Below the pieces are notes generated by a model that saw only the letters and a list, made by a program, of their open reading frames with translations, did no database searches and was not told the DNA's origin. From Bacteroidaceae bacterium (GTDB lineage: Bacteria; Bacteroidota; Bacteroidia; Bacteroidales; Barnesiellaceae_A): DNA of 61,255 nucleotides. Positions within the stretch are counted from its first letter, which is position 1. Each line of letters starts with the position of its first letter. The stretch spans positions 1 through 61,255 of the forward strand of contig JAGBHF010000085.1 in NCBI GenBank assembly GCA_017935645.1, given 5' to 3'. A program made the position numbers and the translations under genes. Below, one piece after another: positions 8,507-18,007 of the stretch.

Positions 8507-9065
8507 ATAACGATTGTTTTAGTAATTTGTTGAGGTGTTGTCGTTCTACCTTTGCAAGGTATTTTTCCGGCTCTTTTATGCCGAAGTAGTACATTGCAAT
8601 CATAATGTTGAGCATCTGCATATACTCGCCCTGAATAGCCATGCGCTCGCGCCACACTTGTAGGATGCGCTTGCGAGGAAATAGCTCAAACAAGAGGTCG
8701 ATATCATCTATATCCAACTGAGTAAAACACTTTTCAATCAACTCTTCGTCGGGAATGGAGCCGAATGAGTCTACCTTGTATGACCAAAAGGCGTTCTTTG
8801 ACACCAGTACCTCGCATAGGTGGTTGCGGATGTCTTGCTTGCGCTGCTGTACGGCTTGCAGTGCTTGCCTCTTCATTAATTCGCCATCGGGTAATGAGAA
8901 GTAGGCCTCCAGTTTCATGGCAAGTTGCAACGACATGTCGCGCTTGCCACAAATAACATAGCTGAGCAGTTGGCGCGGGACTTTAATATCGCGAGCAACA
9001 TCTGCCTGCGATAGTCCCGAGTGGGCTATCAACTCACTTATATATTGTCCAATATTGCAACTCAT
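8484..9065 (-). CDS. XRE-family antitoxin with DUF6922-like C-terminal domain
   Basis: A 193-residue protein. Residues about 5-58 form a helix-turn-helix of the XRE/HigA type (SGLSQADVARDIKVPRQLLSYVICGKR). Residues about 90-160 (FWSYKVDSF, then IPDEELIEKCF and LFPRKRILQVWRERM) resemble the small domain found in antitoxins paired with AbiEii-type toxins. The DNA-binding and toxin-neutralising parts are fused in one chain, unlike classical AbiEi with a winged helix. Overlap of 23 nt with the toxin supports a functional pair. A promoter and a small inverted repeat lie right upstream, consistent with autorepression. Confidence 0.85.
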   Translation of the reverse strand: MSCNIGQYISELIAHSGLSQADVARDIKVPRQLLSYVICGKRDMSLQLAMKLEAYFSLPDGELMKRQALQAVQQRKQDIRNHLCEVLVSKNAFWSYKVDSFGSIPDEELIEKCFTQLDIDDIDLLFELFPRKRILQVWRERMAIQGEYMQMLNIMIAMYYFGIKEPEKYLAKVERQHLNKLLKQSLYAPGIDC

Positions 9066-9072
9066 AATAGTA

Positions 9073-9126
9073 TGTTGTCAACAAATCTGTTTACAAATGT
9101 AGCGCAAAATTTTCAGTGTTGGCAAA
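9073..9126 (-). promoter_or_regulatory. Antitoxin-toxin promoter with candidate operator
   Basis: On the minus strand TTTG (9123-9126), 21 nt and TACATTTG (9094-9101) make a good Bacteroides promoter, with a start near 9087. Between that start and the antitoxin ATG (9065) lies TGTTG-T-CAACA (9073-9083), an inverted repeat in the right place for the HTH antitoxin to repress its own operon. The operator role is an inference. Confidence 0.6.
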
Positions 9127-9212
9127 TATTATTCGTTATTTTTTTATCGCTTGCGCAAAATTAACAGTCTTAATCATAGATAATTCAATAAGGACTTCTT
9201 CTCCTCTCTACT

Positions 9213-10097
9213 TTATAGCGGAAAACGATAGCTTGCACCGATGCTGAACTTGTGGAAAGGCCAGTCGACAAAACCTACTTGATAACCGGCATTGATGGCG
9301 AATTGATTAAAGCTCCATGATGCATTGGCTTTGAGTGTCATAGGTGCATCACCGTCATTTTCCCAACCTACATATCCGCTATATTCGGCCGATAAGTATA
9401 ACTTCTTGGTGCTCATAGATAGTTTTACGCCATACATCACGGCATCGTTCTGTCGGCCGTTATCGGTTTGCCAACAGAGAAAACCTCCCGATGCCGCTAC
9501 CTTAAATCGCACATCGCTTGATGGTAGTTTTATCTCTCTGCCGAATGTGGCATCAAAGAAATATCCCGGGCTGTCATAGTAACGTGCACGCTCATAGTCA
9601 CTACCCGAGGCTGTTTTAAGAGCCGCTCTAATAGCCAAGTCTATGTGATTTTTCTCTTGCATAAGCACCATGAAGTTGGTAGAGACGTATATGTCGCCTG
9701 TTAATGAGCCGGTCATAGTTCCTTCATGTTTCACTCGGCGATAATTGTTGATAGCTTCTCCACATCGATAGTACTCGTATAGGTTGCCCCAAAGAACAAA
9801 GTTCACTCGTGGCGAAAACAATGGAATGGTCAGTTTAAAGAAAGCACAAGTTGTATAGTCTTCGTTACAATTGGGGGTAGTGCCTATGTAGCTATCCCAA
9901 CTGAGATTGACATCCCAAACGTCCGAGGTGCGACCATCCAGCATATCGGGTACAGGAAAAGCATTGGGACCGAAGTATTTGGGTGCTATCTTGGACGGAA
10001 TGGAAAGGCTGGGATGCTCTAATGGCGTTTGTGCACAGATGTTACCGATAGCAAGCAACATTGCTATGATAATTGTGTGAAGTCGGTGTGTGTGCAT
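9213..10097 (-). CDS. Outer-membrane beta-barrel protein of unknown role
   Basis: A 294-residue exported protein. A signal peptide is clear (residues 1-22, hydrophobic LHTIIIAMLLAIGNICAQ). The mature part alternates polar and hydrophobic residues in strands (VNFVLWGNLYEYY, LYLSAEYSGYVGW, FSIGASYRF) and ends with a barrel-like FSIGASYRFPL with a near-terminal Phe. I do not recognise the specific family. It is the last gene of the mnmA-subtilase-xseA-xseB run, 28 nt after xseB. Confidence 0.8.
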   Translation of the reverse strand: MHTHRLHTIIIAMLLAIGNICAQTPLEHPSLSIPSKIAPKYFGPNAFPVPDMLDGRTSDVWDVNLSWDSYIGTTPNCNEDYTTCAFFKLTIPLFSPRVNFVLWGNLYEYYRCGEAINNYRRVKHEGTMTGSLTGDIYVSTNFMVLMQEKNHIDLAIRAALKTASGSDYERARYYDSPGYFFDATFGREIKLPSSDVRFKVAASGGFLCWQTDNGRQNDAVMYGVKLSMSTKKLYLSAEYSGYVGWENDGDAPMTLKANASWSFNQFAINAGYQVGFVDWPFHKFSIGASYRFPL

Positions 10098-10125
10098 AAT
10101 GTTTGTAGGTTAAGGTTGGTGGTAT

Positions 10126-10347
10126 TTACATATCTTCCAACTCGGCAAGGAGTTTTTTCAACTCTTCGTCGGTTTGTGTCAAGCATGTTTTGCAGAATTT
10201 AAGCAGCGAGAGAGCTTGCTTGGTATAGTCGCGCAAGAGGTCTATGTCGCAATTGGGGTCTTGCAAGCGTGTGGTTATCTCTTCCAATTGTTTCATTGCC
10301 TGTGTGTAGGTGAGATCTTGTGTGGCTTCGGTTGCTTTCTTACTCAT
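10126..10347 (-). CDS. xseB: Exodeoxyribonuclease VII small subunit
   Basis: A 73-residue XseB; the two-helix protein (LTYTQAMKQLEEITTRLQDP and a second helix with CKTCLTQTDEELKKLL) binds the large subunit in exonuclease VII, which degrades single-stranded DNA. The ATG at 10347 is chosen because family members start just before this point, and it overlaps the xseA stop by 8 nt. A start at 10395 would lie deep inside xseA and add a non-homologous leader. Confidence 0.93.
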   Translation of the reverse strand: MSKKATEATQDLTYTQAMKQLEEITTRLQDPNCDIDLLRDYTKQALSLLKFCKTCLTQTDEELKKLLAELEDM

Positions 10348-11674
10348 TATCGTGTTTTTTTGAGGTTGTTGTAATGTGTGCTTGTGCTGTACCATCGACC
10401 ATGTGTATCTCTATGGGGGTGTTGGTGGGCAGATTGTCGACCGAGCGTACAACCTTGTTGTTGTGTGTAACAAGGCTGTATCCGCGAGCCAACGTCGCGT
10501 CGGGCGAGAGTAGGGCTATGGTGTTGGCGAGGTTGTCAAGGTGTTGTTGCTCTTGGCGTAACAGGGTGGTAGTTCGCTCGGGCAGAAGGTGTGACATGAG
10601 CGATAGGCGATTGTGCTCGCGTGTAATCTTCTCGCTTGTGCTACGACCTATGGTGTGTGCCCAATTTTGTAGCTTTGTCGTTTCGTTGTGTACCCTTTGT
10701 GCCACCATGTAAGGAACGCCGGCTGTGAGTTGTTGTAGGCGGTTGTTCTCCTGCTGCAAGCGGTTGCTAACGATGTCAACAACTTGTTGTCGCATGGCTT
10801 GAGCTGCCAGGTCGGCAAGTCGCATACGCTCTATAAGCCATTCGGCGGCGGCTGTCGGGGTCTTTACCCTTACGGCTGCTACATAATCAAGAACTGTTTC
10901 GTCACGCTCGTGACCTATACCCACAATGATGGGTAGCGGAAATTGTGCCACATTGGTGGCCAACGGGTAGGTATCGAAACATGATAACTCGGATGTAGAT
11001 CCTCCACCACGGATGATGACAACACAATCGAAGTGCTCGATGTGTGTGTGAATGCGATTGAGTGCCTCGATGACCGATGTTTCGGTGCGATCGCCTTGCA
11101 TGGCAGCTGTAAATAGTACAGGATAGAATATGTAGCCGTAGCTGTTGCCTTGGAGCTGGTCGATAAAATCGCCATATCCTGCCGCTGTGCTCGACGATAT
11201 AATGGCAATGCGTCGAGGTAACATGGGGAGTGGCAACTCTTTGTTGTCGTTGATAGTACCATCTTCCTCAAGTTGTGCTATAATCTCGGCACGTCGACGA
11301 GCTGCTTCGCCTATGGTGTAAGTGGGATTGATGTCGTGGATAGTAAGACTCATGCCATACAGCTCATGGTAGGTAACTGTTACCAATACCAGTATCTTGA
11401 TGCCGGCAGTGAGTCGTTGTCCGGTAACTTGTTCAAAGTAGGGTTGCAGCAGGTTGTAGGTGTTGCTCCATATAATAGCGCGTTGTCGAGCTGTAGTGCG
11501 TCCCTGACGGTCTTTGTCGATAAGTTCGAGGTAACAATGTCCGTTGCGGTTTGGGTGGCACTCACTAATCTCGGCACATACCCAATATTCGTCGGGATGT
11601 GTATGACTCAGTGCCTCTCGTATGTCGAGGTTCAGCTCGGTAAGAGTGTATATATGTTCCCCGCGCTCTTGCAT
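10340..11674 (-). CDS. xseA: Exodeoxyribonuclease VII large subunit
   Basis: A 444-residue XseA. An N-terminal OB-fold (WVCAEISECHPNRNGHCYLEL, about residues 30-100) is followed by the catalytic region with RIAIISSSTAAGYGDF, VIIRGGGSTSEL and GIGHERDETVLD, and a C-terminal coiled-coil rich in Gln and Arg. With XseB it trims single-stranded DNA from both ends. Its ATG comes one base after the subtilase stop, so translation is coupled to a secreted protease gene, which is an odd functional pairing. Confidence 0.96.
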   Translation of the reverse strand: MQERGEHIYTLTELNLDIREALSHTHPDEYWVCAEISECHPNRNGHCYLELIDKDRQGRTTARQRAIIWSNTYNLLQPYFEQVTGQRLTAGIKILVLVTVTYHELYGMSLTIHDINPTYTIGEAARRRAEIIAQLEEDGTINDNKELPLPMLPRRIAIISSSTAAGYGDFIDQLQGNSYGYIFYPVLFTAAMQGDRTETSVIEALNRIHTHIEHFDCVVIIRGGGSTSELSCFDTYPLATNVAQFPLPIIVGIGHERDETVLDYVAAVRVKTPTAAAEWLIERMRLADLAAQAMRQQVVDIVSNRLQQENNRLQQLTAGVPYMVAQRVHNETTKLQNWAHTIGRSTSEKITREHNRLSLMSHLLPERTTTLLRQEQQHLDNLANTIALLSPDATLARGYSLVTHNNKVVRSVDNLPTNTPIEIHMVDGTAQAHITTTSKKHDNE

Positions 11675-11675
11675 C

Positions 11676-13286
11676 TTATCTGATAATTATCTTTTGAGCC
11701 TTTTGAGAGTCGTTAGTTGTTACAGTAACGATATAGATACCCTTTTCTATATGACCTAAGTCGACCTTAACAGTACCTTGCACAAGGGTGCTGTTCCATA
11801 CCACTCTACCACAGGTGTCGTATATCGTGAGTATTGTAGTGTGCGATGTGGTGGGTAGATGCAGCATGTTGTCGGCCATGTATATATCGTGGCGGTCGGT
11901 AGCTGTATGTTTTATACTGTTGGCATCGCAGTGTATGCCATAGATATCGGGGATACCATAACCCAAAAATTCGTCGGGGGTGTAGTATTGCGAAGCACCT
12001 CTCTGTACACGATCTATGAGTTCGGCTACACTCCATTCGGGGTGAGCCTGCCACAAGCATGCCATAGCACCGGTCATAAGGGGGGTAGAGTATGAAGTAC
12101 CCGAAACAGATGCTATCATGCCATCGGTGTGTAGTACCTTGGTTTTTGTCGCTCTTGCTACTACGTCGGGCTTGACACGACCGTCGGCAGTGTAACCTAT
12201 ACTGCTAAACTCGCTATGTGTGCCGTCGCTACTGACGCCACCCACCGTGAGTACTCCATTTGCATCTCCAGGTACGACAATCTTATTCCAGTCGGTTCCA
12301 TACTCGTTGCCGGCGGCTGTTACAACCAACATACCCTTGCTTGCCGCAATGGTAGCACCGCGAGAGCAGAAGGCTGTTTGCCCATCTAAATCTTCATGAG
12401 TGTAGCTCATGTCGGGGTCATCGTAGATATAATATCCCAGCGATGAAGTAATAATATCGGCTCCTACACTATCGGCCATTTCGGCGCCGGCTACCCAGTA
12501 GTCTTCTTCTATAGGAAATTCACGATTGTTATCTTCGGTTATCATGAGCCAATAGTTGGCTTCGGGCGCTGTTCCTATATAGGTATTGGGAACATTAGTT
12601 GCCATACATATCAGCACCATCGAGCCGTGGTCGACACCATTGATATAATTAAACGACTTGCGAGTGAAGTCGTGTGTGCCTATGACTTGCGACATGTCGA
12701 TGCCGGCGTTCTGATTGACACAATAAAAGCCTGCATCGAGCACAGCTACAGTCATACCCTTGCCACGGTAGCCCTCCTGATGCAATGGCGCAAGATTGAG
12801 TTGGTTTATCTGTTCCCATGCTGCGCCATAGTAACTTTCCAGCTCTCCTATGTACTCCGTGGTGTCTTCCTCAACGGTTTTTGTGGGCGCATGTTGGGCT
12901 GCAAATGGCGATGATGTTTTGTCGTTTTGTACGCACTCTACCTTCTTAACAAAGGGCAGTTGATAAATCGTGTCTATCGTAACATCCAAGCCGGGTGCAA
13001 TAACGACGGTATTCATCCAGCGCGAGGTTGTGACAATATTAAACCCCAATTCCTTTATCTGTTGTAAGTATGTAGGGCTGACGGGGAGGTCTTCTTCTGT
13101 TATTTCAATATTGCGTAGAGTGCGTCGTTCGATAGCTTTGGCAGAAAGGAATGTTTCGGGTTGTTCGATGTTGTGAGTGTTCTCTGATTTGTCTGTAAGC
13201 CATACGCGATAGCGATTTCTTACTTGGCCTGCTACACAAAGTGTTGTGAACGTGAAAATGAGAATGATTAAAATTCGCTTGTACAT
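11676..13286 (-). CDS. Secreted S8 subtilisin-like protease with T9SS sorting domain
   Basis: A 536-residue exported serine protease. The signal peptide is residues 1-20. The catalytic residues are visible: D184 in VAVLDAGF, H220 in NGVDHGS, N327 in TAAGNEYG and S398 in SGTSYSTP. The C-terminal ~75 residues (LTIYDTCGRVVWN, then GIYIVTVTTN..AQKIIIR) form a type A T9SS sorting domain, so PorU would cleave it and anchor the protein on the cell surface. It overlaps the mnmA stop by 19 nt and abuts xseA, so it sits in an operon of RNA and DNA housekeeping genes. The region between residues 20 and 120 is likely a propeptide. Confidence 0.93.
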   Translation of the reverse strand: MYKRILIILIFTFTTLCVAGQVRNRYRVWLTDKSENTHNIEQPETFLSAKAIERRTLRNIEITEEDLPVSPTYLQQIKELGFNIVTTSRWMNTVVIAPGLDVTIDTIYQLPFVKKVECVQNDKTSSPFAAQHAPTKTVEEDTTEYIGELESYYGAAWEQINQLNLAPLHQEGYRGKGMTVAVLDAGFYCVNQNAGIDMSQVIGTHDFTRKSFNYINGVDHGSMVLICMATNVPNTYIGTAPEANYWLMITEDNNREFPIEEDYWVAGAEMADSVGADIITSSLGYYIYDDPDMSYTHEDLDGQTAFCSRGATIAASKGMLVVTAAGNEYGTDWNKIVVPGDANGVLTVGGVSSDGTHSEFSSIGYTADGRVKPDVVARATKTKVLHTDGMIASVSGTSYSTPLMTGAMACLWQAHPEWSVAELIDRVQRGASQYYTPDEFLGYGIPDIYGIHCDANSIKHTATDRHDIYMADNMLHLPTTSHTTILTIYDTCGRVVWNSTLVQGTVKVDLGHIEKGIYIVTVTTNDSQKAQKIIIR

Positions 13287-14386
13287 TTGCTATGATATTT
13301 CTTGAGTTGTTTACTGTCTTCGATGATACCGCCACCTACCACTACATCATCGTCGTAGATAACAGCCGACTGTCCGGGTGTAAGTGCCGATACAGGCGAG
13401 GCAAAATGTACAATAGCATTGCCGTCGTCTTGAGGCTCGATAGTGGCCTCTACTGCACTGCTGCGGTATCGGATGCGTACCTTCAAACCTTGTTGAGGTA
13501 TGTATCGACTATCAAATTGTACACCTGAAAGAAGGGCGGTTTGTTGCATCAGCTCCTCGGCTTTACCCAATCGGATGGTGTTCTTGCCTGCATTGATGCG
13601 TATGACATAGGCCGGATGACCAAGTGCAATTTCCAAGCCTTTGCGTTGTCCGATGGTGTAGAATGGATAACCTTTGTGTTGTCCGAGTTTGCGTCCTACT
13701 GAGTCGACAAAGTAACCACCTTCGACCTGAGAGTCGAGATTGGGAACCATTTCGCGTAAGAAGTCGCGATAGTCGTCGGGGACAAAACATGCCTCCATGC
13801 TCTCTTTTTTGCTTGCCTTCTGTTCAAATCCTTTACGTGTCACATACTCTTTTATCTCTTGCTTGTCGCGGTTGCCAAGCGGAAAGATTGTACGAGCCAA
13901 CTGCTCCTCAGTGAGTCGCCAGAGGAAGTAAGATTGATCTTTTTTCTTATCGACACCACAAGCGAGCATGGGCTTTCCGTCGCGTTGAACGATGCGGGCA
14001 TAGTGTCCGGTTGCTATGCGGTTGCATTGTAAGCGGTCGGCCTCGTCAAGCAAGTATTTCCACTTGAAAAATCGGTTGCACATGACACAAGGGTTGGGAG
14101 TGCGACCGCGCAAATACTCGTCGATATATGACTGTACAACCTCGGCCCTGAAGGCTTCTCTTATGTCGAGTGTGTGGTGTTCTATGCCCAAGCGTTCGGC
14201 CAGTTCGCGGGCTTCGAGTATATGGTTTGGTTCTACTTGTTCGGGTGAAGAAAATTGAGACGGAACATCCCACATGCGCAGGGTGAGACCTACTACCTCA
14301 TATCCCTCGTCTTGTAGCAACATACACACGGCCGAGCTGTCTACTCCGCCACTCATTCCCACCAATATACGTTCTTTTTGCGACAT
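13268..14386 (-). CDS. mnmA: tRNA 2-thiouridylase MnmA
   Basis: A 372-residue enzyme that thiolates U34 of tRNA-Lys, -Glu and -Gln. The ATP-pyrophosphatase P-loop SGGVDSS is at residues 12-18, and the catalytic cysteine pair is C103 (NPCVMCN) and C200 (SMEACFVPDD). A candidate promoter lies at 14413-14420. Its 3' end overlaps the subtilase start, so the mRNA continues into that gene. Confidence 0.97.
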   Translation of the reverse strand: MSQKERILVGMSGGVDSSAVCMLLQDEGYEVVGLTLRMWDVPSQFSSPEQVEPNHILEARELAERLGIEHHTLDIREAFRAEVVQSYIDEYLRGRTPNPCVMCNRFFKWKYLLDEADRLQCNRIATGHYARIVQRDGKPMLACGVDKKKDQSYFLWRLTEEQLARTIFPLGNRDKQEIKEYVTRKGFEQKASKKESMEACFVPDDYRDFLREMVPNLDSQVEGGYFVDSVGRKLGQHKGYPFYTIGQRKGLEIALGHPAYVIRINAGKNTIRLGKAEELMQQTALLSGVQFDSRYIPQQGLKVRIRYRSSAVEATIEPQDDGNAIVHFASPVSALTPGQSAVIYDDDVVVGGGIIEDSKQLKKYHSKCTSEF

Positions 14387-14412
14387 AATATATCAAACCT
14401 TTCTCTTGTAGA

Positions 14413-14420
14413 CAAAGGTA
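14413..14420 (-). promoter_or_regulatory. Candidate promoter -7 box for mnmA
   Basis: TACCTTTG on the minus strand matches TAnnTTTG 27 nt upstream of the mnmA start. No TTTG lies at the expected -33 distance, so it is weaker than the other promoters in the window. Confidence 0.45.
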
Positions 14421-14481
14421 ATAATATTTTTGGTATTAATGTGTGGTGGATGACGGTAGATGTGTTAATCTCTACAAACTT

Positions 14482-16230
14482 TTATTGAGGTACTTTCAAG
14501 AGTATGATATATTCGTCTCTATACACTTCATAGTAGCCATTGCGCTCGATGAAATCGACCAATAGCAAAGCCTTCTTATGAAGCTCGGGATGTTCTATAG
14601 CGTTGAGGTAGTCGGTCTTTGACAAATCTTGATAAAAGAATCGCGGTATCGCTATCAACGGTAACTGTCGCGAGCTGTGCTCGGCATTGAATAGTTGTTG
14701 CTTGAACATTTCCGTACCCCAGAAAGTGCTCCACGGAGAGCCTAAATAGGGTTGCATTCCGGTGAGATAGTGTAGCATGGGGGCGTTGTCGAAGACAAGC
14801 AAATAGTTGCCCGGCATACGGTGCTTGAGGGTGACGGTTGTGATTTGGTCGATGAGGCGGGCACGCTCTTGCGAAGTATATGTTGTTGCAACGGTAGCAA
14901 TCTGCGGGCGGTGTGTTTTCAACATTCGGCTGCCGTTGTCAAAGTAACATACACTGTGTGTTGCTACATAGAGGATGAATGCTGTAGCGGTAATGATATG
15001 AATATCGCGCGACACCGTGTTGTCAATGGTAAATCGGTAGTTGCAATTGTGATAATCGTCGATGTTAATATTACATTTGATAGGTCGGCGTATAAGGTCG
15101 ATAAGCATAGGCATGCCCAACCACATGCATGAGTTGCAAATGTTGGCATACGAATCACCTCCGAGAGGTATAACTATCAGTGCTACCAATGCACTGAGTG
15201 CCAATATAAGGTTGTTGCCATCCTTGCGATTGATAAAGGCATATATGATAGCAGCTGACGTAACTGCTCCCCACATGGCATAGATGTTGCGTTCGAGTAG
15301 CATGTAGAACAATGCTATGCAGATAATACCTACTATCAGTTTGTTGCCTTTTATCTTGATATGCTCTGTTGCGATAATGTAGGTAAAGCATACCAATACT
15401 CCATACAAGGTACTTGTAAATATGGCTTTATAGGTGTAGGAATAGCTGCCGATAAGATTTTTGATACCGTGAGTGTCAGATGAATCACCGCTCATAACCA
15501 AGAGTGATACGACCGATGACAGCCATAAGTCAAGGTGTCGTAGCAGATACATGATTAATAGCATCAATAGCGAACCGATAATCATACCGGCTACAATGCG
15601 CATGATATTTTGTCCGGCTTTGTAGTAATTGCCCGATTGATTGGCCTCAATAAGGGGTACGAGTATGAGTAGGCACAATGCTATATTGGGTAGCCTGGTA
15701 AAACTATTGATAATGAGTATAAATCCCATTACATACCACGCAGCTTTCTTCTCTTGCAGTCCTTGCATCATAGCATATATGGTGAGGAGGAACAGCAGTA
15801 TGGTGAGGCAGTCGTGATTGAAATAATAAAGGCACAGACCCGGCCACAAAATAGATGCTAACGTGCCTATAACAATGGTTGATGTGCGAAAGTAGGGCTT
15901 AAGAATGGCAAATGTCGTGAGTACAATACCGCCCGATGTGAGCGCAAACAGTATGCGATATCCATAAGTGCCCAACCAACCCATTAATAACTCCCATGCG
16001 CCACCTATCAGGCCGGTGAGGTAGTATAAAAAGAGGTATTCGACATCGGCCGGATGGGTGTAGATATTTTGGTAGAATGTGAGCGAAAATCCTTCATCGG
16101 CAAAGTCGATTCCTTGCAACGACACAAGCAAGTAGTATATCACTGCAAAGGCCGTTACACTCCACATGCATCGCCGCGGATGGCGGTCGAGTATGTTCAT
16201 TCGGTCCGAAATGTTCTGGAGGATTTTCAT
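14482..16230 (-). CDS. Multi-spanning membrane protein, GT-C-like
   Basis: A 582-residue integral membrane protein with about ten to twelve hydrophobic segments over the first 390 residues and a soluble C-terminal part of about 180 residues. An acidic DFADEG motif lies after the first membrane segment (about residue 42), resembling the catalytic Asp/Glu loop of GT-C glycosyltransferases. I do not recognise the exact family. It follows ispF by 15 nt, in the porU-like/porV/ispF run, so a role in envelope glycosylation or polyprenol-linked sugar transfer is plausible but not proven. Confidence 0.75.
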   Translation of the reverse strand: MKILQNISDRMNILDRHPRRCMWSVTAFAVIYYLLVSLQGIDFADEGFSLTFYQNIYTHPADVEYLFLYYLTGLIGGAWELLMGWLGTYGYRILFALTSGGIVLTTFAILKPYFRTSTIVIGTLASILWPGLCLYYFNHDCLTILLFLLTIYAMMQGLQEKKAAWYVMGFILIINSFTRLPNIALCLLILVPLIEANQSGNYYKAGQNIMRIVAGMIIGSLLMLLIMYLLRHLDLWLSSVVSLLVMSGDSSDTHGIKNLIGSYSYTYKAIFTSTLYGVLVCFTYIIATEHIKIKGNKLIVGIICIALFYMLLERNIYAMWGAVTSAAIIYAFINRKDGNNLILALSALVALIVIPLGGDSYANICNSCMWLGMPMLIDLIRRPIKCNINIDDYHNCNYRFTIDNTVSRDIHIITATAFILYVATHSVCYFDNGSRMLKTHRPQIATVATTYTSQERARLIDQITTVTLKHRMPGNYLLVFDNAPMLHYLTGMQPYLGSPWSTFWGTEMFKQQLFNAEHSSRQLPLIAIPRFFYQDLSKTDYLNAIEHPELHKKALLLVDFIERNGYYEVYRDEYIILLKVPQ

Positions 16231-16245
16231 GTTGTTGTGCTTGTG

Positions 16246-16722
16246 CTACTTTTCTATGAGTACGACTGCATAAGCCGAGATACCCTCTTCACGACCTGTA
16301 AATCCTAGCTTTTCGGTAGTTGTGGCCTTGATTGAGATGTCGTCGATGTCAATACCCATGCAAGCCGATAAAGCCTCTTTCATGGCAGGTATGTGCGGGT
16401 TGAGCTTGGGGCGTTCGGCGCATATTGTCATGTCGGCATTGCCTATGCGGTAGCCCTTATCGGCCAGCAAGGCGACAACCTTGCGCAACAAAATCTTACT
16501 GTCGATACCGGCATATTCGCCCGCAGTGTCGGGGAAGTGATAACCAATATCGCGCATATTGGCGGCGCCCAATAGAGCATCGCATAGGGCATGTATGAGA
16601 ACATCGGCGTCCGAGTGTCCCAACAAGCCGGCTGTGTGTTCAATGCGCACACCGCCTAACCAAAGGTCGCGACCTTCGACTAAGCGGTGTACATCATATC
16701 CCATACCCACTCTTATCTTCAT
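16246..16722 (-). CDS. ispF: 2-C-methyl-D-erythritol 2,4-cyclodiphosphate synthase
   Basis: A 158-residue IspF of the MEP isoprenoid pathway, cyclising CDP-methylerythritol 2-phosphate. The metal ligands are D10 and H12 (MGYDVHRL), with HSDADVLIHAL and the FPDT motif following; all are intact and the length is normal. It sits 12 nt after porV. It ends with TAG, which shows TAG is used as an ordinary stop in this genome. Confidence 0.97.
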   Translation of the reverse strand: MKIRVGMGYDVHRLVEGRDLWLGGVRIEHTAGLLGHSDADVLIHALCDALLGAANMRDIGYHFPDTAGEYAGIDSKILLRKVVALLADKGYRIGNADMTICAERPKLNPHIPAMKEALSACMGIDIDDISIKATTTEKLGFTGREEGISAYAVVLIEK

Positions 16723-16734
16723 AGGGATTATATT

Positions 16735-17952
16735 TTATCGGATTAGATTCTTTATACCTTCGAGGTCAAATGAGAGAGTGAATCGCAATGTTTGGTCAAG
16801 GGGACTTGATGCGGCTGTTGCCAATAGGTAAGCTGCATCTACTTGCAATACGCTGTATGCAAAGCTGGCTCCGAACGAGAAGAATTGGCGGTTGTCTTTG
16901 TATTCGTCTTCGTAGTAGTAGCCTGCGCGTAGCGAGAATTGACGGTTGTATGAATACTCGATACCTACCGAGAAGTTTATCTCGCGCAACTCTTCTTCAA
17001 AGCCACCGGGGGCATCGTAGAATGACTTGGCAATACCCTCGAAGGGTGACATATTGTAGTATTCGTCACGTGCAGCATTGTAAGCGTCGAAGTCGGTTGT
17101 TCCGTCGGCATTCTTGAATTGGTACTCTTGAGGCATGGTCGGCACAAGCAACTTGTTGGCGTCGAAGCTGATAGACATGGTATTCTTGTCGGCAATGGGG
17201 AAGAGGAATGTTGTTCCTAACTTGAGGTTGGTAGGCAAGAATGCCGGTTCGTTTCCATTGTCGTATGCAAGTTTCGAACCGATGTTAGAGATGTTCATAC
17301 CCCATGTCCATTGGCATTCGTTGCGGGCAATGATAGGATAGCTGGTGTAGTACCATGAGATGTCGGCACCGAAGGCCGATGCACCCTTTACACTACCTGT
17401 GGCACTTCCGCTCTCGTCATATTGAAAGCCCAAGTCGGAGTAGATATAACGTAATACAACACCCATAGAGAAACTCTCTGACAACTTACGCGAGTAACCT
17501 ACGTCTACTGCCATTTCAAAGGGGTTGATGCTGTTTACCTCATCGCCATTTTGGTTGGTGAGGATAATACTACCCAATGAGAAATATCGCAGAGAGGCAC
17601 TCACGGCTTGGGGGCTGCCCTCGCCAAATTTCAAGTAACCACTAAGGTTGGCCAAGTAGATATCATTGACCAACTTGCTCAACCACGGTGTATATGACAA
17701 TCCGATACCGGCATCGCTGAAGGCAAAGGCATACTTTGATGCGTTCCAGAATTGTGAGTTTACGTCGGGGTCGGTCGCAGCACCAATGTCACCCATACCT
17801 GCACCTCGTGCATCGGGGGCGATGGTTAATGATGTAGCACCGCTGTTAACGGGGTTAAATTGTTTTACAACCTCTCCTTGTCCATAGGCATTGATAGTAA
17901 GTATCGCAGCCAATATAAGTGTTACGAATGATATTTTGCTTATCTTGTTCAT
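16735..17952 (-). CDS. porV: Type IX secretion system outer-membrane protein PorV
   Basis: A 405-residue FadL-like beta-barrel that shuttles T9SS cargo from the translocon to the PorU sortase. It has a signal peptide (residues 1-24) and the family-typical N-terminal FLTIAPDARGAGMGD-like motif (SLTIAPDARGAGMGDIG, about 41-57). Tyr- and Gly-rich beta strands run to the C-terminus (LRFTLSFDLEGIKNLIR). It lies 55 nt downstream of a porU-like gene with no promoter between them, consistent with one mRNA. Confidence 0.92.
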   Translation of the reverse strand: MNKISKISFVTLILAAILTINAYGQGEVVKQFNPVNSGATSLTIAPDARGAGMGDIGAATDPDVNSQFWNASKYAFAFSDAGIGLSYTPWLSKLVNDIYLANLSGYLKFGEGSPQAVSASLRYFSLGSIILTNQNGDEVNSINPFEMAVDVGYSRKLSESFSMGVVLRYIYSDLGFQYDESGSATGSVKGASAFGADISWYYTSYPIIARNECQWTWGMNISNIGSKLAYDNGNEPAFLPTNLKLGTTFLFPIADKNTMSISFDANKLLVPTMPQEYQFKNADGTTDFDAYNAARDEYYNMSPFEGIAKSFYDAPGGFEEELREINFSVGIEYSYNRQFSLRAGYYYEDEYKDNRQFFSFGASFAYSVLQVDAAYLLATAASSPLDQTLRFTLSFDLEGIKNLIR

Positions 17953-18007
17953 GCAATAATGTTTGTTATGTTTATATCACTTTTATATAACAGCGTTTAT
18001 ACCTGTT

